Made by a program: the position numbers and the translations under genes. The notes below the pieces were generated by a model. The model was not told the DNA's origin. It did not search any database and was given only the letters and a program-made list of their open reading frames with translations. From Shewanella sp. MBTL60-112-B2 (GTDB lineage: Bacteria; Pseudomonadota; Gammaproteobacteria; Enterobacterales; Shewanellaceae): a stretch of DNA of 64,000 bases. The stretch spans positions 1 through 64,000 of the forward strand of contig NZ_BPFA01000007.1 in assembly GCF_019655055.1 (NCBI RefSeq), read 5' to 3'. Below are positions 16,187-24,579 of the stretch, one piece after another (within the stretch, counting starts at the first letter, position 1; the number at the start of each line of letters is the position of its first letter).

Positions 16187-16948
16187 CTAGTAGGGTTTTA
16201 ATTGCTGCTTAGTTGCATTACACCAGCTGCCACATTCTTGGCTGACCAAGAGTGCAAACTGGTACTGGGTATATACTGCCTTAATCTTATCTTTGAGGGT
16301 CAACAACTGATCGCCAGCCAGCTTCTCTCCGTCAACTGAGATCACCGCCTGTAACCCTGTAATAGCCAAGACTTCAGCGACTGACATTTGCACTTCTTCT
16401 GACTCACTTTGCAACCCTGCAAGCTTAAACTGGCCCTTTACTCGGCCATCTTGGCCGCTCAAGCGCAAACCCAGTCCTGCCAGAGCCCCTATCACTCCCT
16501 GCCCGGTGCCGCCATGCTCACTCAGATCGATAGCTAGATGCTCTGCTAATTCATAAGCCTGCACCTTGGTTTTTACTTCCACTTTAGCTTGCTGACCGAA
16601 AGCGATTAAACGCTGAATATCGTAATCAGAATCAAGATCTAAAATGGCCAGCCCAGGATCTGACGCCGCAGCCGACTCTTGCTTAAGATGGCCAATGCAG
16701 ATCGCCTTGATCTCATCGAAATCCAATGCTGTTTCAACCTCAAAACACATGGCGCTATTGTGTGAAGTATAAGGAATATCCGGATGCACAAAGAGCTGAT
16801 GCCGAGTCACTAAGCGATTGACGAATGAATGCTTATCAGCAATCTGTGTAACGGGGGCGAGCTTTGCCGCGATCTCTTCGGCAATTTCTCCGGTGCCTTT
16901 AGTACCAATATCGTCGGTATCATCAATGCATATCAACCAAGTTTTCAT
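16187..16948 (-). CDS. stand-alone TiaS-like (DUF1743/TCKD-type) protein
   Basis: 253 residues starting MKTWLICIDDTDDIGTKGTG. The IDDTD motif followed by a GTGEIAEEIA helix resembles the N-terminal kinase-like domain of archaeal TiaS, which phosphorylates C34 of tRNA-Ile2 and adds agmatine. The protein ends before the OB-fold and zinc-ribbon tRNA-binding parts of TiaS. Bacteria use TilS/lysidine at that position, so tRNA modification is unlikely. Other features: a Gly-rich loop (EHGGTGQGVIGALAGLG) and a C-terminal ECGSWC pair. It sits between an ECF S component and a Cys-rich protein. I infer a kinase acting on the nutrient the operon imports; this is unproven. Confidence 0.65.
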   Translation of the reverse strand: MKTWLICIDDTDDIGTKGTGEIAEEIAAKLAPVTQIADKHSFVNRLVTRHQLFVHPDIPYTSHNSAMCFEVETALDFDEIKAICIGHLKQESAAASDPGLAILDLDSDYDIQRLIAFGQQAKVEVKTKVQAYELAEHLAIDLSEHGGTGQGVIGALAGLGLRLSGQDGRVKGQFKLAGLQSESEEVQMSVAEVLAITGLQAVISVDGEKLAGDQLLTLKDKIKAVYTQYQFALLVSQECGSWCNATKQQLKPY

Positions 16949-17008
16949 CTATAACCCTTATCTATTATTAGCTTTTATTCGTGCTGTATGTCGGTCTTTA
17001 ACGTCACA

Positions 17009-17557
17009 CTATTTATTGTTATCAAACTCACTTCTATGCAGCAGATCATGGGCATGTAGCCGTTTCAATACCGTGGGGACCAGTAATGCTGCCGCAATGG
17101 CAAAGGCACCGCCCTGCAAAAAGCTCAGCCCAAACTGTGCCAGCGCCACCTGACCACTCATACCAGCGAGTAAATTGCCTATCCAGCCTTTGCCAGCCCA
17201 GGCCAAGCAAGCGACCAAAGCCAAGATAATGCTCTGCCAACGCAAGCTAAATAGCCCGGCCATACACAGTAAAGCGAGATCCATCGCCATCGCTGGTAAG
17301 CCGAACTTAAGCAAGATCATCGGGCCGCCCTTGCCGACACTGAGCATCATGGCGACTAAACCCGCCAATAAACCACAGGCGGTTATCGCACCGATTCGCC
17401 CGACAGCGCCGTAGCAAATCAGATAAAAAAAGGTCATTAAAAACATCGAGTGGCCACTTATGCCAAGCTTGAGCCGTAACATGCTTTTGATCACCACCAG
17501 TAACGTGGCGCAAAAACCAATAAACAATGCGTCTTGCAGATCGAATGGAGATTTCAT
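17009..17557 (-). CDS. ECF transporter substrate-binding (S) component-like membrane protein
   Basis: 182 residues with five or six hydrophobic helices. It begins MKSPFDLQDALFIGFCATLL and carries small-residue-rich helices (GRIGAITACGLLAGLVAMML) typical of vitamin-binding S components. It overlaps the T-component gene by 4 bases (ATGA). The adjacent A and T components and the absence of any periplasmic binding protein support the S assignment. The ligand is not recognisable: it does not look like ThiT, BioY, RibU or PdxU to me. Confidence 0.7.
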   Translation of the reverse strand: MKSPFDLQDALFIGFCATLLVVIKSMLRLKLGISGHSMFLMTFFYLICYGAVGRIGAITACGLLAGLVAMMLSVGKGGPMILLKFGLPAMAMDLALLCMAGLFSLRWQSIILALVACLAWAGKGWIGNLLAGMSGQVALAQFGLSFLQGGAFAIAAALLVPTVLKRLHAHDLLHRSEFDNNK

Positions 17558-18231
17558 TTATCCTCTCTTGTTGATGGCCAATGAGTTGGCTTATTTACTT
17601 TGCCGAAATGACGTAACTTAGCTGCCTTTGCCATCTGCTTAGATAGCTTGAGCAGTTGGATAAGTACTGGTAACAACACGCAATAAACCAGCTCCGGCCA
17701 GTTCTTGGGATTGCGGAGTGCTTTAGGAGTGATATTGGCTCCGCGTAAGCACTGAATTGCGTAAATTTCTTTGGTTTCTTGCAGCATATACGGCAATAAG
17801 CCGATGGAGGCGGCAATAACAAATGCCCACTTGGCAGGTAAGCCCCAGCTCAACACCTCTCCTAACCGCTCAGGGCTCTGGGTGCTCGACAGCCACCAAC
17901 CTGGTAGCATGGCCAGAAATACCCGCAATACCACAATGACGCCTTCAAACAGCTTGGCTTCGCCATGTAGCAGATAATAAAGAGGCAAGGTTAGCGCTAA
18001 CTGCGCGAGCCCCAGTTTTAAAAGTGCACTTATGTTGTTTTTTAAATACAGTCCATGAATGACTAACAGTAGATCCAGTGCAATTAACCCGGCTAAGGCA
18101 TTATCTGGCAGGAAGAAAGCACTACTGGATAACACTAAGCTAAGTACTAAAGCCAAGGCGCAATATTGCGTAGCACTTAACAACCCAGTAGCTGAGCGAA
18201 CACCTTGACGCGCACGACCTTTAGCCCACAT
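17554..18231 (-). CDS. ECF transporter T component (CbiQ-like)
   Basis: 225 residues with about five membrane helices and a conserved cytoplasmic coupling region (ETKEIYAIQCLRGANITPK), the expected place for the Ala-Arg-containing coupling helices that contact the ATPase. It couples ATP hydrolysis to toppling of the S component. It overlaps the ATPase gene by 11 bases and the S gene by 4, so the three are translationally coupled. Confidence 0.82.
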   Translation of the reverse strand: MWAKGRARQGVRSATGLLSATQYCALALVLSLVLSSSAFFLPDNALAGLIALDLLLVIHGLYLKNNISALLKLGLAQLALTLPLYYLLHGEAKLFEGVIVVLRVFLAMLPGWWLSSTQSPERLGEVLSWGLPAKWAFVIAASIGLLPYMLQETKEIYAIQCLRGANITPKALRNPKNWPELVYCVLLPVLIQLLKLSKQMAKAAKLRHFGKVNKPTHWPSTREDK

Positions 18232-19624
18232 TCGATTGCTCTATCACTCGGGCACCATCTGTGAGCTGCCCTGACTCAATTAGCCAATAGCGGTCAACCT
18301 CAAGAAAAGGGATCTCACGATGACTCGTGAGCAAGATGGCGCAGCCTTGTGCACTCAGTTGCTGCAGCAACTGCACCACTTTTTCTACATGTTGCTTATC
18401 GAGACCTGCAAAGGGGTCGTCGAGTAACAAGACTTTAGGCTGCAGGCAAACTAGAGATGCCAAGGCGATAGTATGTTGCTGACCATAAGACAGCTTATGC
18501 GGTGAACACTCTGCCAGATGTGTCAGACCTAGCTTATGTAAAATCAGCTCTGCATGACTAAGCGGTAACTTAAAGCGCTTTAAACTAAACTGCAGCTCGG
18601 CCAATACGCTTTGTTCAAATAGCTGACGGTTCGGGCGCTGCATCAATAAGCCTAGGTCGGCACCATAGATCCCCAGTTGCGGGCGCTTACCTAACAAGGT
18701 TATCGGAAAAGTGGGGATGTTTGCCTGAATGCCAGCTAAGGTTTTAAGCAAGCTCGTCTTGCCCGTGCCATTGTCACCGACTAGCGCCACGATTTCACCG
18801 CTATACAGAGACAAAGGCTCGACACAATCGAACAGACAATCTTGATCAACGAATCTAAAATGATGCGGCAGGATTTTAACTAAACTCTCACCACTATGGT
18901 TTCGGGGTCGACGTTTAATATTAAGACGACTATTTAGATCGAGTTCAGCGTCAAATTGCTTAACTGAGCCCGCTTTAATGTTGCCACCTTCTAAGTGACC
19001 ATTTTCTAAGCGCCCATCTTTCAAATACCAAAGGTAATTAACTAAGTCTGCAAAAGCGCTAGGGTTATGCTCGACCATGACGATGGCAACCCCCTCTTCG
19101 AGTAAGGACGCGAGCACGGTATGCAGTTCACGCACGCCATTGTCATCGAGCTGAGCCCAAGGCTCATCGAGTAGCAACAGCGATGGCTTAAACACCAACT
19201 GCGCCGCTAACATCAGCCGATACTTCTGCCCTAACGACAACACCTCAACAGGCGTGTCTAGGCTGATATATAAGCCAACTCGTCGTAGTGAATCCTGCAC
19301 CTTTTCAACCATAGAGTCGGCAGCTATGCCAAGGTTTTCCAAGGCGAAGGCAATTTCAGCTCCCACGCTTTGACGTAAAATCTGTACATTGGGATCTTGC
19401 ATAACCAAACCGACCAACAATGAGGGATGACGATATACATCCCCCTCATAAGGCCGAGACAGCTCCCCTGCAAGTAGATGCAATAAGCTGGATTTCCCCG
19501 AGCCTGTTGGTCCGTTGATGCAGTGGCATTCTCCCGGATTAACAACCAAATTGAGATCGTCCAAGATCTCGCTTTGGTTAAATCCATAGCCAAAATGAAT
19601 CCTTTCTAGCGCTATGAGTTTCAT
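18221..19624 (-). CDS. ECF transporter ATPase with two fused ABC domains (A-A')
   Basis: 467 residues carrying two complete ABC ATPase domains in one chain. Domain 1: Walker A GPTGSGKSS (38-46), signature LSLGQ, Walker B LLLLDEPWAQLD. Domain 2: Walker A GDNGTGKTS (283-291), signature LSYGQ, Walker B VLLLDDPFAGLD. The domains match the CbiO/EcfA group; both signatures deviate from LSGGQ at the third position. A linker of about 60 residues joins them. It follows the TonB receptor gene by 17 bases and overlaps the T gene, so one mRNA would supply outer- and inner-membrane parts of one import route. Confidence 0.88.
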   Translation of the reverse strand: MKLIALERIHFGYGFNQSEILDDLNLVVNPGECHCINGPTGSGKSSLLHLLAGELSRPYEGDVYRHPSLLVGLVMQDPNVQILRQSVGAEIAFALENLGIAADSMVEKVQDSLRRVGLYISLDTPVEVLSLGQKYRLMLAAQLVFKPSLLLLDEPWAQLDDNGVRELHTVLASLLEEGVAIVMVEHNPSAFADLVNYLWYLKDGRLENGHLEGGNIKAGSVKQFDAELDLNSRLNIKRRPRNHSGESLVKILPHHFRFVDQDCLFDCVEPLSLYSGEIVALVGDNGTGKTSLLKTLAGIQANIPTFPITLLGKRPQLGIYGADLGLLMQRPNRQLFEQSVLAELQFSLKRFKLPLSHAELILHKLGLTHLAECSPHKLSYGQQHTIALASLVCLQPKVLLLDDPFAGLDKQHVEKVVQLLQQLSAQGCAILLTSHREIPFLEVDRYWLIESGQLTDGARVIEQSNVG

Positions 19625-19641
19625 ATTAATCCCCGAAAGAC

Positions 19642-21783
19642 CTAGATCTGCCAGTTAATGCCGATAAATACCTGACGGCCCGCTTGCGGCAATGCTTCAC
19701 TCTGATCGTAATTCTCATCGAGTAAGTTAGTTGCACGCAGGTAAAGCTCTAAATTGTCACCCATAAGCGGCTGAACCAGATTAAGGTCAACTAAGGTGTA
19801 ATCATCTAGCTGCTGCTCAACTAACATATTCTGACCAGATACTTTCTGCTGCGCGTAGTAAACCTGATCCATGATGCGCTCAACATTTAAGTTAACTCGC
19901 ATTTCGAATGGCAAGGTATATTCAGCTTGGAAACGCACCTGATGCTTAGGGCGGTATTCCAAAGTCTGCATCGTTTCTTCAGCGCTCTTATCTTCGGTAT
20001 CTAAGAAGCTGTAAGACACTGTCATAGAAAGATTATCGAAGCTGTTATTTTCTAACTGTAGATCCACGCCCTTAAAGGCATAACGCCCCATATTCTGGTA
20101 TACGCCATCGAGGTCTTTAGCTATGTAGTCTTCGGCGTCAGTGTAATAACCAGCTAGATTTAACTCAGTCGAGTACCCAAGTTGCTGCAATAGGCCAAGT
20201 TCATAGTGTTGTGACGTCTCGGCTTGTAGATCGACATTACCCGATGACTGCGCGTATAAGTTACGCATAGATGGGAAACGCACCTTACGTGCAATACCCA
20301 TATTAATGCGAGTATCTTCTAGCGCTTGCCAGTAACCCGACAATTGTCCCGAGTAGTCATTTTCAGATTCATTTAGACGGTCTTGATCATGGAACGCACC
20401 ACCCAGTGTCACGCCATAATTATCGGCTTGATATTGGTACTCTAATGCTGCGGTATACAACCAAGATGAATCATCGAAGTTACCGTCGCCGTTACCACCG
20501 CCAGTACCACCACCGTTGCCGCCGCCTGAACCACCACCGTTTCCGCCACCAGTACCACCGCCGCTTTCGCCACCAGTACCACCGCCGTTACCGCCACCAG
20601 AACCACCGCCGTTGCCGCCACCAGAACCACCGCCGTTGCCGCCGCCAGTGCCATTGCCACCACTAAATACCGCTGCATCATTAGCGTTAACTGCGTACGA
20701 TTCCCAGCTTTGCTTTTCTGCGATCAACGCTGTGGTTAATATGCCCGCGTCATCGAAGTTAGAGATAAACTGTAAATTAGCGCCTTGAACAGTTGAGCGG
20801 CCCTGTTGCTGAGCCTTAATCGCCTGATAGGTTTTATCTTTATATTGAGTCTCTAATACGTCACTTTGGTTGTGATAACCAAAACCGCGCAAAGTGAACA
20901 TGTCATTAAATTTATGAGCAACACCTAACTGGAACGTTTTAGAGTCATAGTCATCAACACGTTCAAACTTCACACTACCGGTACCACGACCATCACGGCT
21001 TGGCTTGCCCCACTCACCATCACGGACACTCATATTCGCCATTAGCTGAGTATTGTCGTTAATCAGATAGCTGCCCTGAGCATAGAAGTTGTTCAGGGTC
21101 TTATCGGCGTTTTCACGCGTATCACCTTGCTGATATTCGGTATCTTTATAATCGCTAGACATAGGCCAGCCATCAGTCTGCTGGCGTGAGTAATTAACCA
21201 AACCTTGCCAATTATCACCGCTGCCTGCAGCACTAATATCGCCGTTAAAGGTATTGTCCTCTGCGGCTTCTAAACGACCAGAAATTGCGGGGGCGTTATC
21301 GCCTTGCTTAGTAATGATATTAATCACACCACCCGCACCACCTGGGCCATAAAGTACAGATGACGGCCCAACAGAAACTTCAATCGAGGCGATTTGAGCC
21401 GTTGGGATCAAGCTTGGGTCAAACTGGCCATCTTCTGCATCGTTTGCAGGTACACCGTTAATTAGGTAAATAACATGGCGAGCCTTAAAGCCTCGAATAT
21501 CGACACGTGGTGTGCCTTGACCGCCAGTTCTGACGTAGATCCCAGGCACATTTTTAAGGATTTGATCTAGGCTCTGGGCACCAGACGCTTTAATTTCTTC
21601 TTCGTCTAGACTCCAGTGAGTGGTTGCAGCTTCTGTCACTGAGGCACGTTCACCGTGCACCACAATCACTTCCGCCACATCAAGAATTGGGTCTCTTTCT
21701 AAATCATCAGCTTGAACTTGATAAACCATGCTCATCGCCAACGCTAAGGTGGATATTTTCAGTACTTTTTGTTGTTTTTTCAT
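19642..21783 (-). CDS. TonB-dependent outer-membrane receptor with glycine-rich insertion
   Basis: 713 residues: signal peptide (1-25, ending VYQVQA), a TonB-box-like AEVIVVHGE, a plug domain (about 45-165, with KNVPGIYVRTGGQGTPRVDI and VLYGPGGAGGVINIITKQG) and a 22-strand barrel ending in INWQI. It imports a scarce ligand over the outer membrane. Residues 375-434 are nearly all Gly with Asn, Ser and Thr (GGGNGGGSGGGNGGG), probably in an external loop. It is the first gene of an operon with ECF A, T and S, a TiaS-like protein and a Cys-rich protein, so the ligand should be a vitamin-like or metal compound. Its identity is unknown. Confidence 0.9.
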   Translation of the reverse strand: MKKQQKVLKISTLALAMSMVYQVQADDLERDPILDVAEVIVVHGERASVTEAATTHWSLDEEEIKASGAQSLDQILKNVPGIYVRTGGQGTPRVDIRGFKARHVIYLINGVPANDAEDGQFDPSLIPTAQIASIEVSVGPSSVLYGPGGAGGVINIITKQGDNAPAISGRLEAAEDNTFNGDISAAGSGDNWQGLVNYSRQQTDGWPMSSDYKDTEYQQGDTRENADKTLNNFYAQGSYLINDNTQLMANMSVRDGEWGKPSRDGRGTGSVKFERVDDYDSKTFQLGVAHKFNDMFTLRGFGYHNQSDVLETQYKDKTYQAIKAQQQGRSTVQGANLQFISNFDDAGILTTALIAEKQSWESYAVNANDAAVFSGGNGTGGGNGGGSGGGNGGGSGGGNGGGTGGESGGGTGGGNGGGSGGGNGGGTGGGNGDGNFDDSSWLYTAALEYQYQADNYGVTLGGAFHDQDRLNESENDYSGQLSGYWQALEDTRINMGIARKVRFPSMRNLYAQSSGNVDLQAETSQHYELGLLQQLGYSTELNLAGYYTDAEDYIAKDLDGVYQNMGRYAFKGVDLQLENNSFDNLSMTVSYSFLDTEDKSAEETMQTLEYRPKHQVRFQAEYTLPFEMRVNLNVERIMDQVYYAQQKVSGQNMLVEQQLDDYTLVDLNLVQPLMGDNLELYLRATNLLDENYDQSEALPQAGRQVFIGINWQI
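20482..20661 (-). repeat. in-frame GC-rich tandem repeat coding the Gly-rich loop
   Basis: About 180 bp of repeats of an 18-bp-like unit (ACCACCGCCGTTGCCGCC and variants on the plus strand) lie inside the TonB receptor gene. They encode (GGGN)(GGGS/T) motifs without breaking the frame. Such a repeat can change in length by slippage or recombination in multiples of three. Confidence 0.85.
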
Positions 21784-22220
21784 TGAATCTCATCATCCTA
21801 ACGATATTTTTGCGGTATTTTTAAAAAGCCACCGTCAACACTCAAGCAGATAAAACGATAAAACGAACTTAGATCGACTAATTAGGACAATGGGAAAGGA
21901 ATCAGCACCTGCCGCGCGACAAAATGACCCACCAGATATCCTAAAAGGACAAAAGGGCCAATTGATCTCACATATTTGGCTTAGAGCAATAATGGATAAA
22001 ACTCAGTGATAGTTAATAATTGGATTTGAGTTGGTTAAATCAAAAGCATGTCGATTAAATAGTCAGTGAGAGTTCACACAGGCGGAGTAATCAACTTGAC
22101 ACTCCATTCACAGACTATTACTTTGTGGTAAAGATTCTTATTACCAATGTGCGATGGGTATATCCCAATTAGAGGCAGCTCCTCTAAGCAAGCCCTTATG
22201 ATATTTGTTTGGAGTTCTTA
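21784..22220. promoter_or_regulatory. divergent intergenic region between the TonB-ECF operon and menF
   Basis: 437 bases with promoters for both directions. AT-rich near the receptor start. A GC-rich patch (GGGAAAGGAATCAGCACCTG, 21891-21910) and AGGAC/GTCCT pairs around it may form a structure, but no complete riboswitch, Fur, Zur or NikR motif was recognised. Confidence 0.4.
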
Positions 22221-23579
22221 TTGACCATCCCCTTGCTGCCTCAAGCTATTAAGTCTTTAACCGACAAAATCAAATCCTTTACTCTCCAACCAAACAGCGA
22301 CCCGATTGCGCAGCTGTCTGTGGTGGTGTCACCGATCCCGGTTATTGCCTGGTTATCGGCGCAAACAACCTACCCGAGAGTCTATTGGAAGGGACGCGAT
22401 ACCGAAGAAGAAGTTGCGGCCATCGGCTGCTGTAAGGACTTTTTCTTTGGCGATGATGTCGATGACATAGAACTCGCCGCCGAATACCAAAAACAGAGAT
22501 CACTCTCCAGCAATCAAGAGATCCGCTATTACGGTGGGGTTGCATTCGATCGCCGCAATGAAAGCTGGCCTGAATTTGGTAAAGCCCACTTCGTGTTGCC
22601 TCGTATCGAACTACGCCGCAGTGGCAACGAATTTCGACTATTGGTCAATCTCAACTTTAGCGATAACGACTTTGCCGATGAGATTGAGCAGGCATTAGCG
22701 TCACTGCAAAAATTAGACTCGCCTAAGCCACTATCTCCACCCAATAAAGTGGCACTAATGGGCCGCAGTGATAGACCCGATAAATACCGCTGGAACGAGC
22801 TGGTTAACCGTGTCACTCACCCTAAATTTATCGAAGATACGCCTAAGGTTGTTTTATCTCGCTTGACCCAACTTGAGATAAATGAAGAGGTGGATCCATG
22901 GATGCTGCTCGCCTGCTGGCAGGGCCGTAATCCGACTAGCTTTCAGTTTGGTTTTCAATTTAGCCCAGATAGCGCTTTTATCTCATGTACACCTGAGCGC
23001 TTGTATCGTCGTCGCCAACGAGAGCTGTTTACCGAAGCGCTTGCAGGCACTACAGTGCGAGGCTTAAACCAAGAAGAAGACAAGGCACTGGCTCAGGCCC
23101 TGCTAGATGACAGCAAGAACAGCCATGAGAATCAGCTGGTTAGGCAGCATATCGTCGATGTACTTAACCCGCTGAGTAACTATGTGGGCGCCGAAGAGAC
23201 CCCAACCGTATTTAAGCTAAGCCACATTCAGCATCTGCACCGCTCAATTCGCGCTGAGCTTAAAGCCGGTGTTAATGATTTTCAGGTGATTCAGGCATTG
23301 CACCCGACTCCTGCCGTTGGTGGATTGCCAAAAGAGCCTGCAATGAACTTTATTCGTCAGCAAGAGGGTTACGTTAGAGGCTGGTACGCTGGCGCTTGTG
23401 GCTACTTCAACAAGCACGAAAGTGAATTTGCGGTAGCTATTCGCAGTGCGCTTATCGAGCCTGGCCGCATCAACCTATTTGCTGGTGCTGGTATAGTTGC
23501 AGGTTCAGAGGCCGATAAAGAGTGGGTCGAGTTAGAAAATAAACTCACCACCATTTTGTCTATTTTGACCGAGATGTAA
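22221..23579 (+). CDS. menF: isochorismate synthase MenF
   Basis: 452 residues from TTG 22221, preceded by TTTGGAG at six bases; a TTG at 22209 is less likely. It isomerises chorismate to isochorismate, the first step to menaquinone (or a catechol siderophore). The C-terminal chorismate-binding domain has LAGTTVRG, HENQLVRQHIVDVL, ALHPTPAVGGLPKEPA, GWYAGACGYF and LFAGAGIVAGSEADKEW. No siderophore genes are near, and Shewanella relies on menaquinone for anaerobic respiration, so MenF is preferred over EntC. It is monocistronic; a hairpin (CGACGGC/GCCGTCG at about 23616-23640) follows. Confidence 0.88.
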   Translation: MTIPLLPQAIKSLTDKIKSFTLQPNSDPIAQLSVVVSPIPVIAWLSAQTTYPRVYWKGRDTEEEVAAIGCCKDFFFGDDVDDIELAAEYQKQRSLSSNQEIRYYGGVAFDRRNESWPEFGKAHFVLPRIELRRSGNEFRLLVNLNFSDNDFADEIEQALASLQKLDSPKPLSPPNKVALMGRSDRPDKYRWNELVNRVTHPKFIEDTPKVVLSRLTQLEINEEVDPWMLLACWQGRNPTSFQFGFQFSPDSAFISCTPERLYRRRQRELFTEALAGTTVRGLNQEEDKALAQALLDDSKNSHENQLVRQHIVDVLNPLSNYVGAEETPTVFKLSHIQHLHRSIRAELKAGVNDFQVIQALHPTPAVGGLPKEPAMNFIRQQEGYVRGWYAGACGYFNKHESEFAVAIRSALIEPGRINLFAGAGIVAGSEADKEWVELENKLTTILSILTEM

Positions 23580-23649
23580 CTCCTCAACTTAAAATCAATA
23601 AGTTAACCATGTTCGACGGCTGTTGTTCACAGGCCGTCGAGATTTCCCC

Positions 23650-23677
23650 TTGCTCAAATAAAAATCTTCTCTATAAT
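23650..23677 (+). promoter_or_regulatory. sigma-70 promoter of yhhQ
   Basis: TTGCTC (23650-23655) and TATAAT (23672-23677) with a 16-bp spacer lie 120 bases upstream of the yhhQ ATG, giving a leader of about 115 nt. Confidence 0.6.
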
Positions 23678-23753
23678 TTGCCGCCCCTAACTCGCTTAGG
23701 GAAAACCACTTTGTTTAACCAAAAATTGCAAAATTATAGCGTTTACCGCTATT

Positions 23754-23790
23754 GCGGGTTCCCTCACCCCGCCCGATTTACTTAAAAAGG
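23754..23790 (+). promoter_or_regulatory. candidate preQ1-I riboswitch upstream of yhhQ
   Basis: GCGGGTTCCCTCACCCCGC (23754-23772) forms a GCGGG/CCCGC stem whose loop has the GGTTC...CACCC arrangement of class I preQ1 aptamers. An A-rich tail ending in AAAAAGG follows, and its AGG (the ribosome-binding site) can pair with CCU of the loop. The next gene is a queuosine-precursor transporter. The tail departs from the usual AAAAACUA, so this remains a candidate. Confidence 0.5.
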
Positions 23791-23797
23791 CCACAAG

Positions 23798-24457
23798 ATG
23801 TTGACGTTGACCCCTGCACAGCTTCGCCGTGCACTGCTACTTTTAGCAAGCTTTCATATTGTTATTATTTGTGCGAGTAACTACCTTGTACAACTTCCGT
23901 TTCAGATATTTGGCTTCCATACCACATGGGGCGCCTTTAGCTTTCCATTCGTATATCTAGCAACTGATCTTACGGTGAGAATTTTTGGCCAACAAGCCGC
24001 AAGAAAGATCATCTTCCTTGCCATGCTACCGGCACTTATCATCTCTTACCTGATGGGCGTGATCTTCCATCAGGGCAGTTTCCAAGGTGCCGAGGCGCTG
24101 CTTGAGTTCAATAACTTTGTATTCCGCATCGCCTTTGCAAGCTTTGCCGCATATCTAGTGGGCCAGCTGATGGATATCTTTGTATTCGCCAAGCTTAGAG
24201 AAACTAAATCATGGTGGGTCGCGCCGTCAGCATCGACCATTGTCGGTAACCTGATAGACACGATTGTATTCTTCGGCTTAGCTTTCTACGCTTCAACAGA
24301 TGAGTTTATGGCTACCCATTGGCCCGAAATCGCCACCGTAGACTATGGTTTCAAACTAATCGTCAGTTTAGGTCTGTTCTTACCAGCCTACGGCCTGCTA
24401 TTAAAGTTCTTACAAGATAAGATCTTACAGGACAAGACTCGACAAACAGCGGTCTAG
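23798..24457 (+). CDS. yhhQ: queuosine precursor transporter YhhQ (VUT family)
   Basis: 219 residues with six to seven membrane helices. It imports 7-cyano-7-deazaguanine (preQ0) and perhaps preQ1 for queuosine synthesis. Family features are LVQLPFQIFGFHTTWGAFSF, PFVYLATDLTVRIFG, FASFAAYLVGQLMDIFVFAK and the IVGNLIDTIVFFGLAFY helix. AAAAAGG lies seven bases before the ATG, within a candidate preQ1 riboswitch. Length and motifs agree with COG1738. Confidence 0.92.
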   Translation: MLTLTPAQLRRALLLLASFHIVIICASNYLVQLPFQIFGFHTTWGAFSFPFVYLATDLTVRIFGQQAARKIIFLAMLPALIISYLMGVIFHQGSFQGAEALLEFNNFVFRIAFASFAAYLVGQLMDIFVFAKLRETKSWWVAPSASTIVGNLIDTIVFFGLAFYASTDEFMATHWPEIATVDYGFKLIVSLGLFLPAYGLLLKFLQDKILQDKTRQTAV

Positions 24458-24500
24458 CGCTATTTAGCGCTTAACAACAACTGGACTGACCTGTTATAAT

Positions 24501-24562
24501 TTCGCCAATTCGTTCACCTTTCAGCCAATAGGTTTGGTTGTATCACGGGGTGAACTGGCGAA
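24501..24562 (+). other. long imperfect inverted repeat before the GNAT gene
   Basis: TTCGCCA (24501-24507) pairs with TGGCGAA (24556-24562), and GTTCACC (24512-24518) with GGTGAAC (24549-24555), leaving a 4-nt bulge. A TATAAT lies directly upstream (24495-24500). The stem could hold the GNAT leader of a read-through transcript or be a DNA operator. Confidence 0.45.
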
Positions 24563-24579
24563 GTTATTGAGAAATTAGA

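Noticed and set aside
20406..20788. Plus-strand Pro-rich and His/Arg-rich ORFs opposite the TonB receptor
   Set aside because: They are the antisense reading of the Gly-rich repeat, not independent genes.
21882..21920. Resemblance of GGGAAAGGAATCAGCACC plus TGCC to the 3' part of a cobalamin riboswitch
   Set aside because: It points towards menF, not the TonB operon, and the upstream cobalamin core (GGTGCAAATCC, CACTG) is missing.
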